7,142 nucleotides of DNA, taken from positions 1-7,142 of the forward strand of contig JADGAO010000175.1 in NCBI GenBank assembly GCA_015231995.1, given 5' to 3'. Below, in pieces: positions 1 to 6,531 of the stretch. Source of the DNA: Nitrospinota bacterium. GTDB taxonomy: Bacteria > Nitrospinota_A > UBA7883 > JACRLM01. A program made the position numbers and the translations under genes. The stretch's first letter is position 1. Each line of letters begins with the position of its first letter. The notes beneath the pieces were generated by a model. It ran no database searches. It was given only the letters and a program-made list of their open reading frames with translations, and was not told the DNA's origin.

Positions 1-2025
1 GAAACCGAGCGCCAATCCATCCTTGACAAGTTAAAAGAGCTTAAAGCCCCAAAGAAAACAGAAACGAAAGATATCCCTCTTCGTGGGCATACGGCGGCGC
101 TGAGAACGCCTGTCACTCCCCAAGAAAAGATAGAGCTTTTTCTAACCCTATTCCGTTGCCGGGAATCCGTATTTCCGAAACTATGGGAAAACCCTAAAAA
201 GAACATCAAAGGCTATTCGCCCGTATGCCTCAATGAATGGGCGGAACGTCTTTGCGGCAAGCCAAAAGTAAAATGCTCGAATTGCGGCCATCAGAATTTT
301 CCCCCGCTGGACGCATCTGCGGTCAAGACGCATCTTGAAGGAATCAACACCATCGGAACTTACGCAATCCGGCAGGATGACAACTGCGCGTTTCTTGCCT
401 GCGATTTCGACGAGGCTGGCTGGGAAAGCGATGCGTTTCTATTTAAGGAAGCGGCAAAGAGTTTCGGCGTTGATGTGGCCATTGAACGCTCTCGCTCCGG
501 CGCAGGCGCCCACGCCTGGATATTTTTTTCGGAGCCTGTTTCGGCAAGATTGGCGAGAACTTTGGGTACAATAATAATGAATCGCGCCGCAAAAAATAGC
601 CTCACAATATCCCTTAAATCGTTCGACCGCTTCTTTCCCAATCAAGATTATCTACCTAAAGGGGGTTTTGGAAATTTAATCGCCCTCCCGCTTCAGCGCA
701 AGGCGCGTGACAGCGGAAACAGCGTTTTCATAGACCGATCGCTGAAACCATTGCCTGACCAGTGGGAGTATCTTGCTTTGGTGAGGCGGCTGTCGTTTCA
801 TGATGTGAAAAGCGTCACTGATTCGGAGGCGGCGCTTCAGCAAAAGTCTGAAGATGGAGATATTTCCTATGCGACAGACCTGTTCATACTTCAGACGGCG
901 GATGAGACGCCGGTTTCCCTTGATGGTGAGCGTGTGGAGATAATATTTGGCGCGCAATTAACGATTTCGACGCTTGGAATGCCCTCAAGAATTATCCACG
1001 AGTTAAGGAAAACGGCGGCGTTTCCCAATCCACGGTTCTACGAGTTGCAAAGGATGAGGATGGCGACTTATCCGCATCCTCGTTTCATTTTCTCCGGCGA
1101 GTTGCGGAAGGACAGGATTCTGCTTCCAAGGGGAGTTCTGGGCAGGGTAACAGCGATTCTTCAGAAGTCGGGAGCGCTGATAACTATTGTGGATCAAAGG
1201 GTAAGGCCCAAAAAGATCAAGGCCGATTTTTCCGGGGAACTTACCATTGAACAGACCAAGGCTGTAAAGGCGATTGAGAAGGAAGAGACGGCGGTTCTGG
1301 TCGCCCCACCGGGGGCTGGCAAAACCGTGATGGCTTGCGCGTTGATAGCAAAACGTAAAACACCAACCCTTATTCTTGTTCACCGCCAGCCGATCTTGAG
1401 TCAATGGAGGGAAAGAATTTCGTCGTTTCTCGGAATTCCCAAAAAGGAGATAGGCGTATGGGGTGGGGCGAAAGGCAAAGTTTTCGGGAAGGTTGATATC
1501 GCCATGCTCCAAACCCTCGCCCGGAAGGAGGATGTAGAGGAAATGGTTTCCGGGTACGGGCTGATTATTATTGACGAATGTCACCACATTCCGGCGGCCT
1601 CTTTTGAAGCAAGTCTTAAGCGTATTCCCGCTCGGTATATTCTGGGATTAACCGCTACACCATATAGAAAAGACAAACTTGAACGGATCATTTACCAACA
1701 ATGCGGCCCGATAGGGTATGAGATCAGGAATATTGATGGTGGAGCTCTAAACAAACGTGTAATCGTAGCGGAATCGGGCTTTCGCTTTCCGGAAGAAGCC
1801 GGAAAACATCCCCCATATCATGTGCTGGCTCACCTTTTGGTTAATGACGCAAAAAGAAACGAACGTATTGTCTCCGATATCGCATATGCGTTGGAAAAAC
1901 GCCGTTTCCCGCTGGTTTTAACCGACCGTAAAGATCATATGGATATAATCAGGCGGCAATCAAAGACACCGTCGCAAAAGAACCAGCGCAGGCGGTTAAG
2001 TTGCTCAGGTTCGATGGAGGGGTAA
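1..2025 (+). CDS. AEP primase-SF2 helicase fusion (TOTE-type), 5'-partial, frameshifted before helicase motif V
   Basis: The frame is open from base 1 to a stop at 2023-2025 (674 codons), so the true start lies left of the window. Residues about 30-230 form an AEP-type primase-polymerase domain. It has four cysteines C76, C85, C92 and C95 (possible zinc site), the metal-binding DxD in CDFDEA (D135, D137), the sxH-type motif in GAGAHAWIFF (H171), and a candidate third acidic motif in SFDRFFPNQD (D209), followed by LPKGGFGNLIALPLQ. Residues about 410-650 are SF2 helicase: Walker A APPGAGKT (435-442), DECH (525-528) and LTATP (550-554). The order matches proteins annotated as TOTE conflict system primase-helicases, thought to act on nucleic acid in defence or element conflict; activity here is inferred. 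From about residue 652 the frame becomes nonsense (basic, Ser/Gln-rich) and stops, while the missing helicase end continues in another frame (1956-2357). An earlier GTG at 475 lies inside the primase domain and is not a sensible start. Confidence 0.9.
   Translation, partial: ETERQSILDKLKELKAPKKTETKDIPLRGHTAALRTPVTPQEKIELFLTLFRCRESVFPKLWENPKKNIKGYSPVCLNEWAERLCGKPKVKCSNCGHQNFPPLDASAVKTHLEGINTIGTYAIRQDDNCAFLACDFDEAGWESDAFLFKEAAKSFGVDVAIERSRSGAGAHAWIFFSEPVSARLARTLGTIIMNRAAKNSLTISLKSFDRFFPNQDYLPKGGFGNLIALPLQRKARDSGNSVFIDRSLKPLPDQWEYLALVRRLSFHDVKSVTDSEAALQQKSEDGDISYATDLFILQTADETPVSLDGERVEIIFGAQLTISTLGMPSRIIHELRKTAAFPNPRFYELQRMRMATYPHPRFIFSGELRKDRILLPRGVLGRVTAILQKSGALITIVDQRVRPKKIKADFSGELTIEQTKAVKAIEKEETAVLVAPPGAGKTVMACALIAKRKTPTLILVHRQPILSQWRERISSFLGIPKKEIGVWGGAKGKVFGKVDIAMLQTLARKEDVEEMVSGYGLIIIDECHHIPAASFEASLKRIPARYILGLTATPYRKDKLERIIYQQCGPIGYEIRNIDGGALNKRVIVAESGFRFPEEAGKHPPYHVLAHLLVNDAKRNERIVSDIAYALEKRRFPLVLTDRKDHMDIIRRQSKTPSQKNQRRRLSCSGSMEG
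1951..1960 (+). other. Frameshift point in the AEP-helicase gene
   Basis: Coding quality switches from frame 1 to frame 3 between the ATG-GAT-ATA-ATC codons ending at 1950 and ATC-AAA-GAC starting at 1959. The simplest repair is one inserted base in the AGGCGGC stretch. No X-XXY-YYZ slippery heptamer or clear downstream pseudoknot is visible, so programmed frameshifting is not favoured over mutation or a sequencing error. Confidence 0.75.
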
Positions 2026-2357
2026 GCGCCAGGCGGCGGGCCACCTTGTTAGATGAGGCGTTGCAAGGCCGACGCATGGGTGTCGCTGTATGTCTGTTAT
2101 CCACCGCTTCGCTTATCGGGGAAGGATTCGATTTGCCGGAGTTGGACACACTGGTGATGGCGATGCCGGTATCTTTCAAGGGACGGGTGGCTCAATACGC
2201 GGGAAGGCTTCACCGGATAGCAGAGGGCAAAACGGATGTAATCATACACGATTATGTTGATTCGGCCTGCGCCATGACACTCAAGATGTATCGCAACAGG
2301 CTGAAGGCGTACGCAGAACTGGGATATAAAGTTGAGGAGCCATATCAGCTTTATTAG
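1956..2357 (+). pseudogene. Displaced C-terminal helicase part of the AEP-SF2 fusion
   Basis: This frame supplies what the upstream ORF lacks. It opens with AIKDTVAKEPAQAVKLLRF, then motif V in STASLIGEGFDLPELD, and motif VI QYAGRLHR (2193-2216) with the arginine-finger-type arginines. It ends with a conventional tail, HDYVDSACAMTLKMYRNRL, and a stop at 2355-2357. Restoring one base around 1951-1960 (for example a third G in AGGCGG) would join the frames as R-R-A-I-K-D and give a protein of about 785 residues from the window edge. No good ribosome binding site precedes any ATG, GTG or TTG here, so independent translation is unlikely. Either the gene is inactivated or the sequence carries a one-base error. 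The frame assignment is clear; the cause is not. Confidence 0.85.
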
Positions 2358-2426
2358 TGAACGAATGGATTTCACGGCTATGGTACGGGCAGTTTATCTG
2401 TCGCTGGTTCCGTAAGCTACCGGTGT

Positions 2427-2455
2427 TGGCGCAATCGGCGTAATTGGTTGCGCCA
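2427..2455. repeat. 8-bp perfect inverted repeat between convergent genes
   Basis: Arms TGGCGCAA (2427-2434) and TTGCGCCA (2448-2455) are perfect complements around a 13-base loop. The hairpin sits 70 bases after the helicase stop and 85 bases beyond the DUF5681 stop. No T-tract follows on either strand, so it is not a standard intrinsic terminator, although it could still stabilise 3' ends of the converging transcripts. The rest of 2358-2539 holds no convincing gene, only a short interrupted ORF. Confidence 0.5.
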
Positions 2456-2539
2456 TCGTTGATATTAGTTGCCTCGCGCAGGGAGCGGACTTTCTACAGC
2501 TTATCGAGTCGTTTTTTCATCGGTATGATTCACATCCTT

Positions 2540-2938
2540 TCACTTTGAATTTCTTTTTTCCAACACCTCGATACGCTTCTCAATTTCATCAAACTCGCGC
2601 ACCTTCATGAGTCCGGTGATTGTTTTCATTATGCTGTCTGCTTCACCGGGTGTAATTCCCCCATCGCTCACAAAGTCGAGAACAAGTTGAGCTTTAGCAG
2701 AGAGCGTTGGTTTGTCCCGCAGTTCTGGCAGAGTTATGGGGTCATCCTTTTTCGGTGCCACGATGCGGTCTAAACAAAGCCTCATAGCTGTAGTATCGCC
2801 AGCCAGAGCCATCTCCACCGCCTTATTAACAAGAGCCGGGGCGTGTGATTCAAAAAGTTTCCGCAACTCAATGCGTTTGTCTCGCGCACCCTTTGGGCGA
2901 CCCCGCAAATTGCCCGAAACACCTTTTTTGAACTTCAT
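2540..2938 (-). CDS. DUF5681 domain protein
   Basis: A 132-aa protein. The N-terminus KKGVSGNLRGRPKGARDKR is the recognisable DUF5681 signature (F.KG.SGN..GRPKG...K), basic and AT-hook-like. It is followed by a helical region with ALAGDTTAMRLCLDRI and APKKD (about residues 44-65), then ITPGEAD (about 95-101), then a charged C-terminal helix ending EKRIEVLEKR that may form a coiled coil. The length is usual for the family. DUF5681 proteins are commonly found in phages and phage-like islands, often near packaging genes. A role as a small DNA-binding or terminase-small-like protein is a guess from context. The start at 2938 gives a TAATG overlap with a short upstream frame, and only weak purine-rich ribosome-binding sequence (AGAAAG, CAGG) precedes it. 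It is the last recognisable gene of the leftward run. Confidence 0.85.
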   Translation of the reverse strand: MKFKKGVSGNLRGRPKGARDKRIELRKLFESHAPALVNKAVEMALAGDTTAMRLCLDRIVAPKKDDPITLPELRDKPTLSAKAQLVLDFVSDGGITPGEADSIMKTITGLMKVREFDEIEKRIEVLEKRNSK

Positions 2939-3053
2939 TACCTGATCTTTCTCTGTTTATAACAGACGTGTTGGAACATCATCAAAATCATCATGAATCT
3001 GCGGCCTCTCTTCCAGATTTTTCGCCATGGGCCGTGAGCCAATCCACTGGTCA
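2939..3053 (-). other. Spacer with two competing microORFs between the 61-aa and DUF5681 genes
   Basis: Two short - strand frames cover this stretch. One starts at 3057 (ATGATG overlapping the previous stop) and ends at 2938 in a TAATG overlap with DUF5681. It encodes 39 residues, but the sequence is oddly basic and methionine-rich (RRFMMILMMFQH). The other starts at ATG 3028, stops at 2957, and encodes 23 residues with a more protein-like acidic composition (EERPQIHDDFDDVPTRLL). That frame stays open further upstream, so it could also be the tail of a frameshifted longer protein. Neither has a good ribosome binding site, and the sequence alone does not decide between them. Confidence 0.3.
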
Positions 3054-3239
3054 TCATGAGGGTTCTTCTTCCCCAAACAACCGCTCGATCTCCTTTTGCG
3101 AAACAAAAACCAGTTCCAGATCGTGATCTACGCCATCAATCTGCGCAAGCATAGTTTCGAATGATGGCCACCATTCGCCATCAGTCGATTTGGCTATTTT
3201 CGCTTCGATTTTATTCAACCGCCGTTTCAAATTTGACAT
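3054..3239 (-). CDS. Small hypothetical protein with a helical/coiled-coil start
   Basis: A 61-aa ORF with an acceptable ribosome binding site: AAAGGA at 3249-3254, nine bases before the ATG. The first 16 residues (SNLKRRLNKIEAKIAK) have the L-x3-L-x2-I heptad pattern of a short coiled coil. The middle, GEWWPSFETMLAQIDGVDH, is followed by VFVSQKEIERLFGEEEPS. Small proteins beginning with an L.RRL..LE-type helix are common in phages next to DUF5681-like genes, but no family name can be assigned. It lies in the same leftward run as the primase and DUF5681 genes. It is probably a real gene; its function is unknown. Confidence 0.6.
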   Translation of the reverse strand: MSNLKRRLNKIEAKIAKSTDGEWWPSFETMLAQIDGVDHDLELVFVSQKEIERLFGEEEPS

Positions 3240-3351
3240 GGGGCTGTGTCCTTTCTTTGGCTCCGTATACAGTTGAAGCGGTTCTCAATCCTACGCCAAA
3301 GCTGGATAAACATCTCAGCATCAAACGCCATTGGCTGACGAGTTCGGTCAT
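3211..3351 (-). CDS. Possible 46-aa microORF, low support
   Basis: A frame starting at ATG 3351 overlaps the stop of the preceding 62-aa ORF by ATGA and runs 46 residues (begins MTELVSQWRLMLRCLSSFG) into the start of the 61-aa gene. The tight overlap fits translational coupling, but no ribosome binding site is evident. A third frame in the same stretch (ATG 3331 to stop 3227, 34 residues, MAFDAEMFIQLWRRIENRF...) looks at least as protein-like. This is reported as a candidate only. Confidence 0.25.
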   Translation of the reverse strand: MTELVSQWRLMLRCLSSFGVGLRTASTVYGAKERTQPHVKFETAVE

Positions 3352-3536
3352 AGCCAGAGCGGGTTTAAGAGTATCAACAGGAGGGGTAAGGGTATCGCTA
3401 CATACTCAGAATTCCCACAATCCCCAGAATTAACCTTTGTCAAATTTGTTTCGCTCATTGTGGGTATTGTGAGGATATTGAGCATAGGCTTCCGTGGGGT
3501 GCCCTCCACCTTTAAAGTGTTCCGCCAGCCGCTCAT
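3348..3536 (-). CDS. Small hypothetical protein translationally coupled to the primase
   Basis: A 62-aa ORF whose ATG overlaps the primase stop (TAATG). It is preceded by GGAGG at 3544-3548, seven bases before the start, which is strong evidence that translation begins here. The first 40 residues (SGWRNTLKVEGTPRKPM..., then NILTIPTM and NLTKVNSGDCGNSE) look like a genuine low-complexity linker of the kind seen after element primases. The end (EYVAIPLPLLLILLNPLWL) is suddenly hydrophobic and could be a small membrane segment. Alternatively it could result from a frameshift out of a longer protein. No family is recognised. Confidence 0.5.
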   Translation of the reverse strand: MSGWRNTLKVEGTPRKPMLNILTIPTMSETNLTKVNSGDCGNSEYVAIPLPLLLILLNPLWL

Positions 3537-5902
3537 TACCAGTCCTCCGTCAACTTGGGGTTCACCTGGTAAACAGGGCTTGGTTTCCGGCCTGGCCCGC
3601 TGGTTTCAACTTCAACGGCGAAAATGTAAGACCGTTCAACCAAAATAGCCAATGCGGGGGTAAGCGCCTCCATTTTCTTGAAAGTTCCCTTTAACGCTTG
3701 GAAGCAGTCCCGCGCTGTGAAGCTCCGGCCACGTCCTGCCTCTATCCACCGCCAAACCCGCTTGGCTCCTTCTATGGCCGGATCGGCTCCCATCATGTTG
3801 AAAACGGCCAGCGCATGTTCAGACAAGGGCGCCATCAAGCCTAGGGCGCGGGTCATGGTTTCAACCGTGACAGTGGTTTCCCACGCCGCCCTGTGAACAT
3901 GCTCCGCGCAATGAAGCAATCCGGCAATCCGCGCAGCGGCTCCGGGAAGTTTCCCCGCCCAATCGCGGATATGCTCAAACCGCCCGCCATCCCGCATATG
4001 CTGTTCGACCGTCAAAGAAAACGCCAGCCATTCAGAATATCCTTCCGGCGCCAAGCTAAGGGCGTAAGGGGCAATATCCCCATCATCCGAAACCCGCACC
4101 GGTATCTCCAACGCCGCCCGTACACCAACCCGGTAAGCGTCGCGTATCTCTTGCGGGATAGGCTTTGTCTCCAGTTTCCGATACCCAAGCCGGGATTGTG
4201 GCAGGGCGTAAATGAACCGGGCCAGCAGTCCACGCCCACGGAATCCTGGGTTTTTCTCCAAACCACGTAACACGTCCGGCTGTGGCGAAAGGCCGATGGA
4301 TAACGCGGGGTGACGCATATGAACCGATGGACGCGAGCCACGGTCAACACGGACGGATGCCCCAGCGTGGGATTGAAGATAAACATCGAGGTTGGGAATG
4401 CCGCTTGAGTAACGGCCCCCCATTATGTCGAAGAGGCCGCCTTCATCGGAAAGAATCCCGATCCGCTCCCCATGTTCAGCCATAACCTGTCCAAGTTTCT
4501 CGGGCGTTATGTCCTGCGCCCAAAGACGCGGGATGACGGGAAGCTCCGGCATGGAACTTTCGAGCATGGCGATTTCGGCCTTGAGCGCGGCCAAGTCTCC
4601 GGGCTTGGCCTTCGCCGCTTGGCCATGTAGCGCTTGAATCCGGGATTCTATGATCTTGCGTTCGGATTCAATCGCGGCCCGCTCCGCCCTCACCGCGTCG
4701 GATTTTTCGCGTTCCCACTCAATGAGCGGCTCCGTCATCGCCTGCATGACGGAAGTCTTGCGATTCCCGGAATCCAGAGCCGCCAGCGTCCAGATGTTTA
4801 GTGGTTCGTGATAACCATCCTTCACGCGGATGATTATTTTCCGCTGGAAGCAAGTCCCCAGAACCGCCAGACAAAACATCGCTGAAAGCTCCGGCGGGGT
4901 TTCGGTATGCTCCGCCACGGCGCGAATCATATCGCCAGTCCAGCCCGTTAACGATTCTAACGGGATTGGCGGAAGCGTGGGAGAGTCCAGCAGGACGGGC
5001 GCAGGCCAGTCTGTTTCATCCAGCTCTGCATGATTGCCCGCCGCCGCCGCCGCGGATTCAAAAAGGGCGCTTAAGATAGTTTTGAATTCATCGCCGCGTT
5101 TAAGATGAAGTTCCGAAAGGTCTTTGGTTTCTTCGGGAAGCCTGATTTCAAGGATGGCCCCGGTGTAGCCTATGGCTCGAAGATGAGCGGGAAGCTTGAC
5201 AGCGAAGGTATCACCGCCCTTGTCCGGTTCACGAACGTAATAGATGCGAGTCAACCCTTCGAGGTGTTCGAGTTTGACAACCTTCACCCCGTCGGCTCCG
5301 GGAATCCCCAAGGCGGGGAAGCCGTGGTAATGCGCTGTCCAAGTGTCGGATTCGCCCTCTACGAAAACGGCGTATCCGGCTTGCCGTGCCTTGTCCAATA
5401 GGTGAAGTCCGTAAACCGTTTGCCCGGCTCCTGCAAGCCAGCGTGAACCATCTCCGGCCTTGAGCGTGGTTCGTAGCCGATCTCGGAAGACAGAACCGTT
5501 ATGATTGAAATACGGAATCACTACGCCGTCGGCGCTATCGGCCATCTTAAACGTGTCGCGCAAAAAGTCTTCGGGAAGCTTTTTGTGAGCCGCCAGTTCG
5601 CAAACCGTGACGGGTTTCCGCCGTGTGGCTTTGGTGGATGGGATTGACGGCCTCGACGCTGGGCTGTCATGTGAGCCTCTGCCGCCGTTATCAAAGAACA
5701 GGTCGCGCAGTTCAAGGCCAAGCGCGTCCGTTATGCTTTTTGGGTCGCAACCCGCAAAGCATTTCACCAGCACACCAGCTTGTCCGACGCTAACCGAAAG
5801 GCTCCTCTGTTTATCGGGATGACTTGGACACAGGGCCGTCCAGCTCGCCGGGCCGGATTTTTTTATGCCTTTGAGAAGTGAAAGGAATGAGTTTGTTTCC
5901 AT
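3536..5902 (-). CDS. CHC2-Toprim-DUF3987 primase-helicase of a mobile element
   Basis: A 788-aa replication protein. Residues 20-70 form a CHC2-like zinc finger: C25 and H28 in CPSHPDKQRSLSV, then C48 and C52 in KCFAGCDP. Residues about 175-255 are a Toprim domain, with the conserved Glu in VFVEGESD (E182) and acidic residues in EPDKGGD (D227). Residues about 300-620 are DUF3987, a P-loop ATPase/helicase-like module: variant Walker A SGNRKT (378-383), a Glu/Arg/Ala-rich coiled coil (about 395-450), and Walker-B-like SDEGG (485-489). It continues with DVLRGLEKNPGFRGRGLLAR. This order is the usual one for primase-helicases of phages, plasmids and integrative islands; it is expected to lay primers and unwind at the element's origin. 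The start at 5902 puts the zinc finger at the expected place, although its ribosome binding site is weak (GGTAGTGG). It lies 21 bases after the Cys-rich gene and is coupled to the next ORF by TAATG. Confidence 0.92.
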   Translation of the reverse strand: METNSFLSLLKGIKKSGPASWTALCPSHPDKQRSLSVSVGQAGVLVKCFAGCDPKSITDALGLELRDLFFDNGGRGSHDSPASRPSIPSTKATRRKPVTVCELAAHKKLPEDFLRDTFKMADSADGVVIPYFNHNGSVFRDRLRTTLKAGDGSRWLAGAGQTVYGLHLLDKARQAGYAVFVEGESDTWTAHYHGFPALGIPGADGVKVVKLEHLEGLTRIYYVREPDKGGDTFAVKLPAHLRAIGYTGAILEIRLPEETKDLSELHLKRGDEFKTILSALFESAAAAAGNHAELDETDWPAPVLLDSPTLPPIPLESLTGWTGDMIRAVAEHTETPPELSAMFCLAVLGTCFQRKIIIRVKDGYHEPLNIWTLAALDSGNRKTSVMQAMTEPLIEWEREKSDAVRAERAAIESERKIIESRIQALHGQAAKAKPGDLAALKAEIAMLESSMPELPVIPRLWAQDITPEKLGQVMAEHGERIGILSDEGGLFDIMGGRYSSGIPNLDVYLQSHAGASVRVDRGSRPSVHMRHPALSIGLSPQPDVLRGLEKNPGFRGRGLLARFIYALPQSRLGYRKLETKPIPQEIRDAYRVGVRAALEIPVRVSDDGDIAPYALSLAPEGYSEWLAFSLTVEQHMRDGGRFEHIRDWAGKLPGAAARIAGLLHCAEHVHRAAWETTVTVETMTRALGLMAPLSEHALAVFNMMGADPAIEGAKRVWRWIEAGRGRSFTARDCFQALKGTFKKMEALTPALAILVERSYIFAVEVETSGPGRKPSPVYQVNPKLTEDW
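3544..3548 (-). promoter_or_regulatory. Ribosome binding site of the 62-aa ORF, inside the primase 3' end
   Basis: GGAGG on the - strand, seven bases before the ATG at 3536. It lies inside the last codons of the primase gene and decides the start of the otherwise doubtful downstream ORF. Confidence 0.6.
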
Positions 5903-5923
5903 ATCACGCCACTACCAGCTCGC

Positions 5924-6256
5924 TCATATGTCATACCTGTCCGAATATTCGGCCGCAAGCATCCGGCGCGGATAGCCAAACTTTCGATGAACAGTATCAA
6001 CCAGATTACGCCTGCTACGCCGCCGGAGACGGTCTTCATGCTGAATCCAAATTGGCGTGATTAGGGCGCACGGGCTGGCCTTGGGGCAGGTGGAGCAATC
6101 ACCACGTTCGTAAGGTTCGTGGGCGTGTCCGAAGCAATACAGCGGTGTTGGTGGTTCAGGCATTTGTGTGATAATCTTGGGGCTGAATTGAACGTCTTTT
6201 CTTGCGCCACCCCCGCCCTGCAAGGCGGGGGTTTTTTTTATGAATGGTTCGCTCAT
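5924..6256 (-). CDS. Small Cys-rich (putative zinc-binding) protein
   Basis: A 110-aa protein starting inside the stop of the HTH gene (ATGA overlap), with GGAGGT at 6263-6268 six bases before the ATG, so the start is well supported. A cysteine cluster C41-x12-C54-x2-C57-x5-C63 (CFGHAHEPYERGDCSTCPK...C) looks like a small zinc ribbon or other metal site. The C-terminal third is very basic (DRLRRRSRRN), which suggests nucleic-acid contact. Codons 7-17 are made from a GC-rich palindrome (6210-6231), giving the odd N-terminus KKTPALQGGGG, so this part may be an insertion without functional weight. Cys-rich proteins of this kind occur near primases in phages and islands, but I cannot name a family. 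Translation could also begin at Met32 (6163), but no ribosome binding site precedes it. Confidence 0.7.
   Translation of the reverse strand: MSEPFIKKTPALQGGGGARKDVQFSPKIITQMPEPPTPLYCFGHAHEPYERGDCSTCPKASPCALITPIWIQHEDRLRRRSRRNLVDTVHRKFGYPRRMLAAEYSDRYDI
6210..6239 (+). terminator. Textbook rho-independent terminator on + strand, inside a - strand gene
   Basis: CCCCCGCC (6210-6217), six-base loop, GGCGGGGG (6224-6231), then eight T (6232-6239). It is oriented to stop rightward transcription, but no + strand gene ends here. It lies within the first 17 codons of the Cys-rich gene. In the sense mRNA it forms the same strong stem shortly after the start codon. Confidence 0.7.
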
Positions 6257-6456
6257 TTTGCCACCTCCGACGTGGAAGTCCGTCCCCGGTTTGACAGATA
6301 CTTTTCCAAGTCAGATTTTCGATAACGGACAGCTCGCCCAACTTTCAAATACATTGGGCCAGACCCTAACCATCGTTGCCGCTCCATCCAAAAAATAGAA
6401 ATGTTCAACATTTCAGCCGCTTCCTTCGCAGTCAAAAGGGAGTCTTTCGAGTCCAT
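6253..6456 (-). CDS. AlpA/excisionase-like HTH_17 DNA-binding protein
   Basis: A 67-aa protein. LLTAKEAAEMLNIS (residues 7-20) is the helix-turn-helix of the MerR-like HTH_17/excisionase family. KVGRAVRYRKSDLEKYL (38-54) is the characteristic wing and C-terminal helix. The ATG at 6456 is chosen over the longer upstream frame because GGAGGT (6461-6466) lies four bases before it and the family signature begins straight after. Relatives act as excisionases (assisting integrase-driven excision) or as AlpA-like transcription activators in phages and integrative elements; which one applies cannot be read from sequence. W23/W29 in the segment FWMERQRWLGSGP replace the more usual small residues but fit the fold. 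It is the first gene of the packed leftward run and overlaps the next by ATGA. Confidence 0.85.
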   Translation of the reverse strand: MDSKDSLLTAKEAAEMLNISIFWMERQRWLGSGPMYLKVGRAVRYRKSDLEKYLSNRGRTSTSEVAK

Positions 6457-6460
6457 ACAA

Positions 6461-6466
6461 ACCTCC
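6461..6466 (-). promoter_or_regulatory. Ribosome binding site of the HTH gene
   Basis: GGAGGT on the - strand, four bases before the ATG at 6456. It fixes the start of the HTH protein and rules out the 35-residue N-terminal extension of the longer open frame. No convincing -35/-10 pair is seen between this site and the terminator at 6532-6563, although a promoter is expected there. Confidence 0.7.
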
Positions 6467-6531
6467 AAAAAATTACTATTTGTTGGGGTCAGCTTAGGGC
6501 TTATTGAGGAATCGAGCTGGGGATGAAAACT

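Noticed and set aside
1003..1587. 194-residue open frame on the - strand inside the helicase region
   Set aside because: It lies fully opposite the Walker A and DECH coding sequence, has no ribosome binding site and no protein-like domain; it is a shadow of the + strand gene.
475..2025. Independent start at GTG 475 for the primase-helicase
   Set aside because: It would remove the DxD motif of the primase, and the frame is open and family-like all the way to base 1.
1951..2025. Programmed ribosomal frameshift in the helicase gene
   Set aside because: There is no slippery heptamer, no internal ribosome binding site as stimulator and no clear downstream structure at the switch point.
2358..2539. 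CRISPR array, tRNA or att site in the gap
   Set aside because: No direct repeats, no tRNA-like cloverleaf and no duplicated core sequence could be found in the gap.
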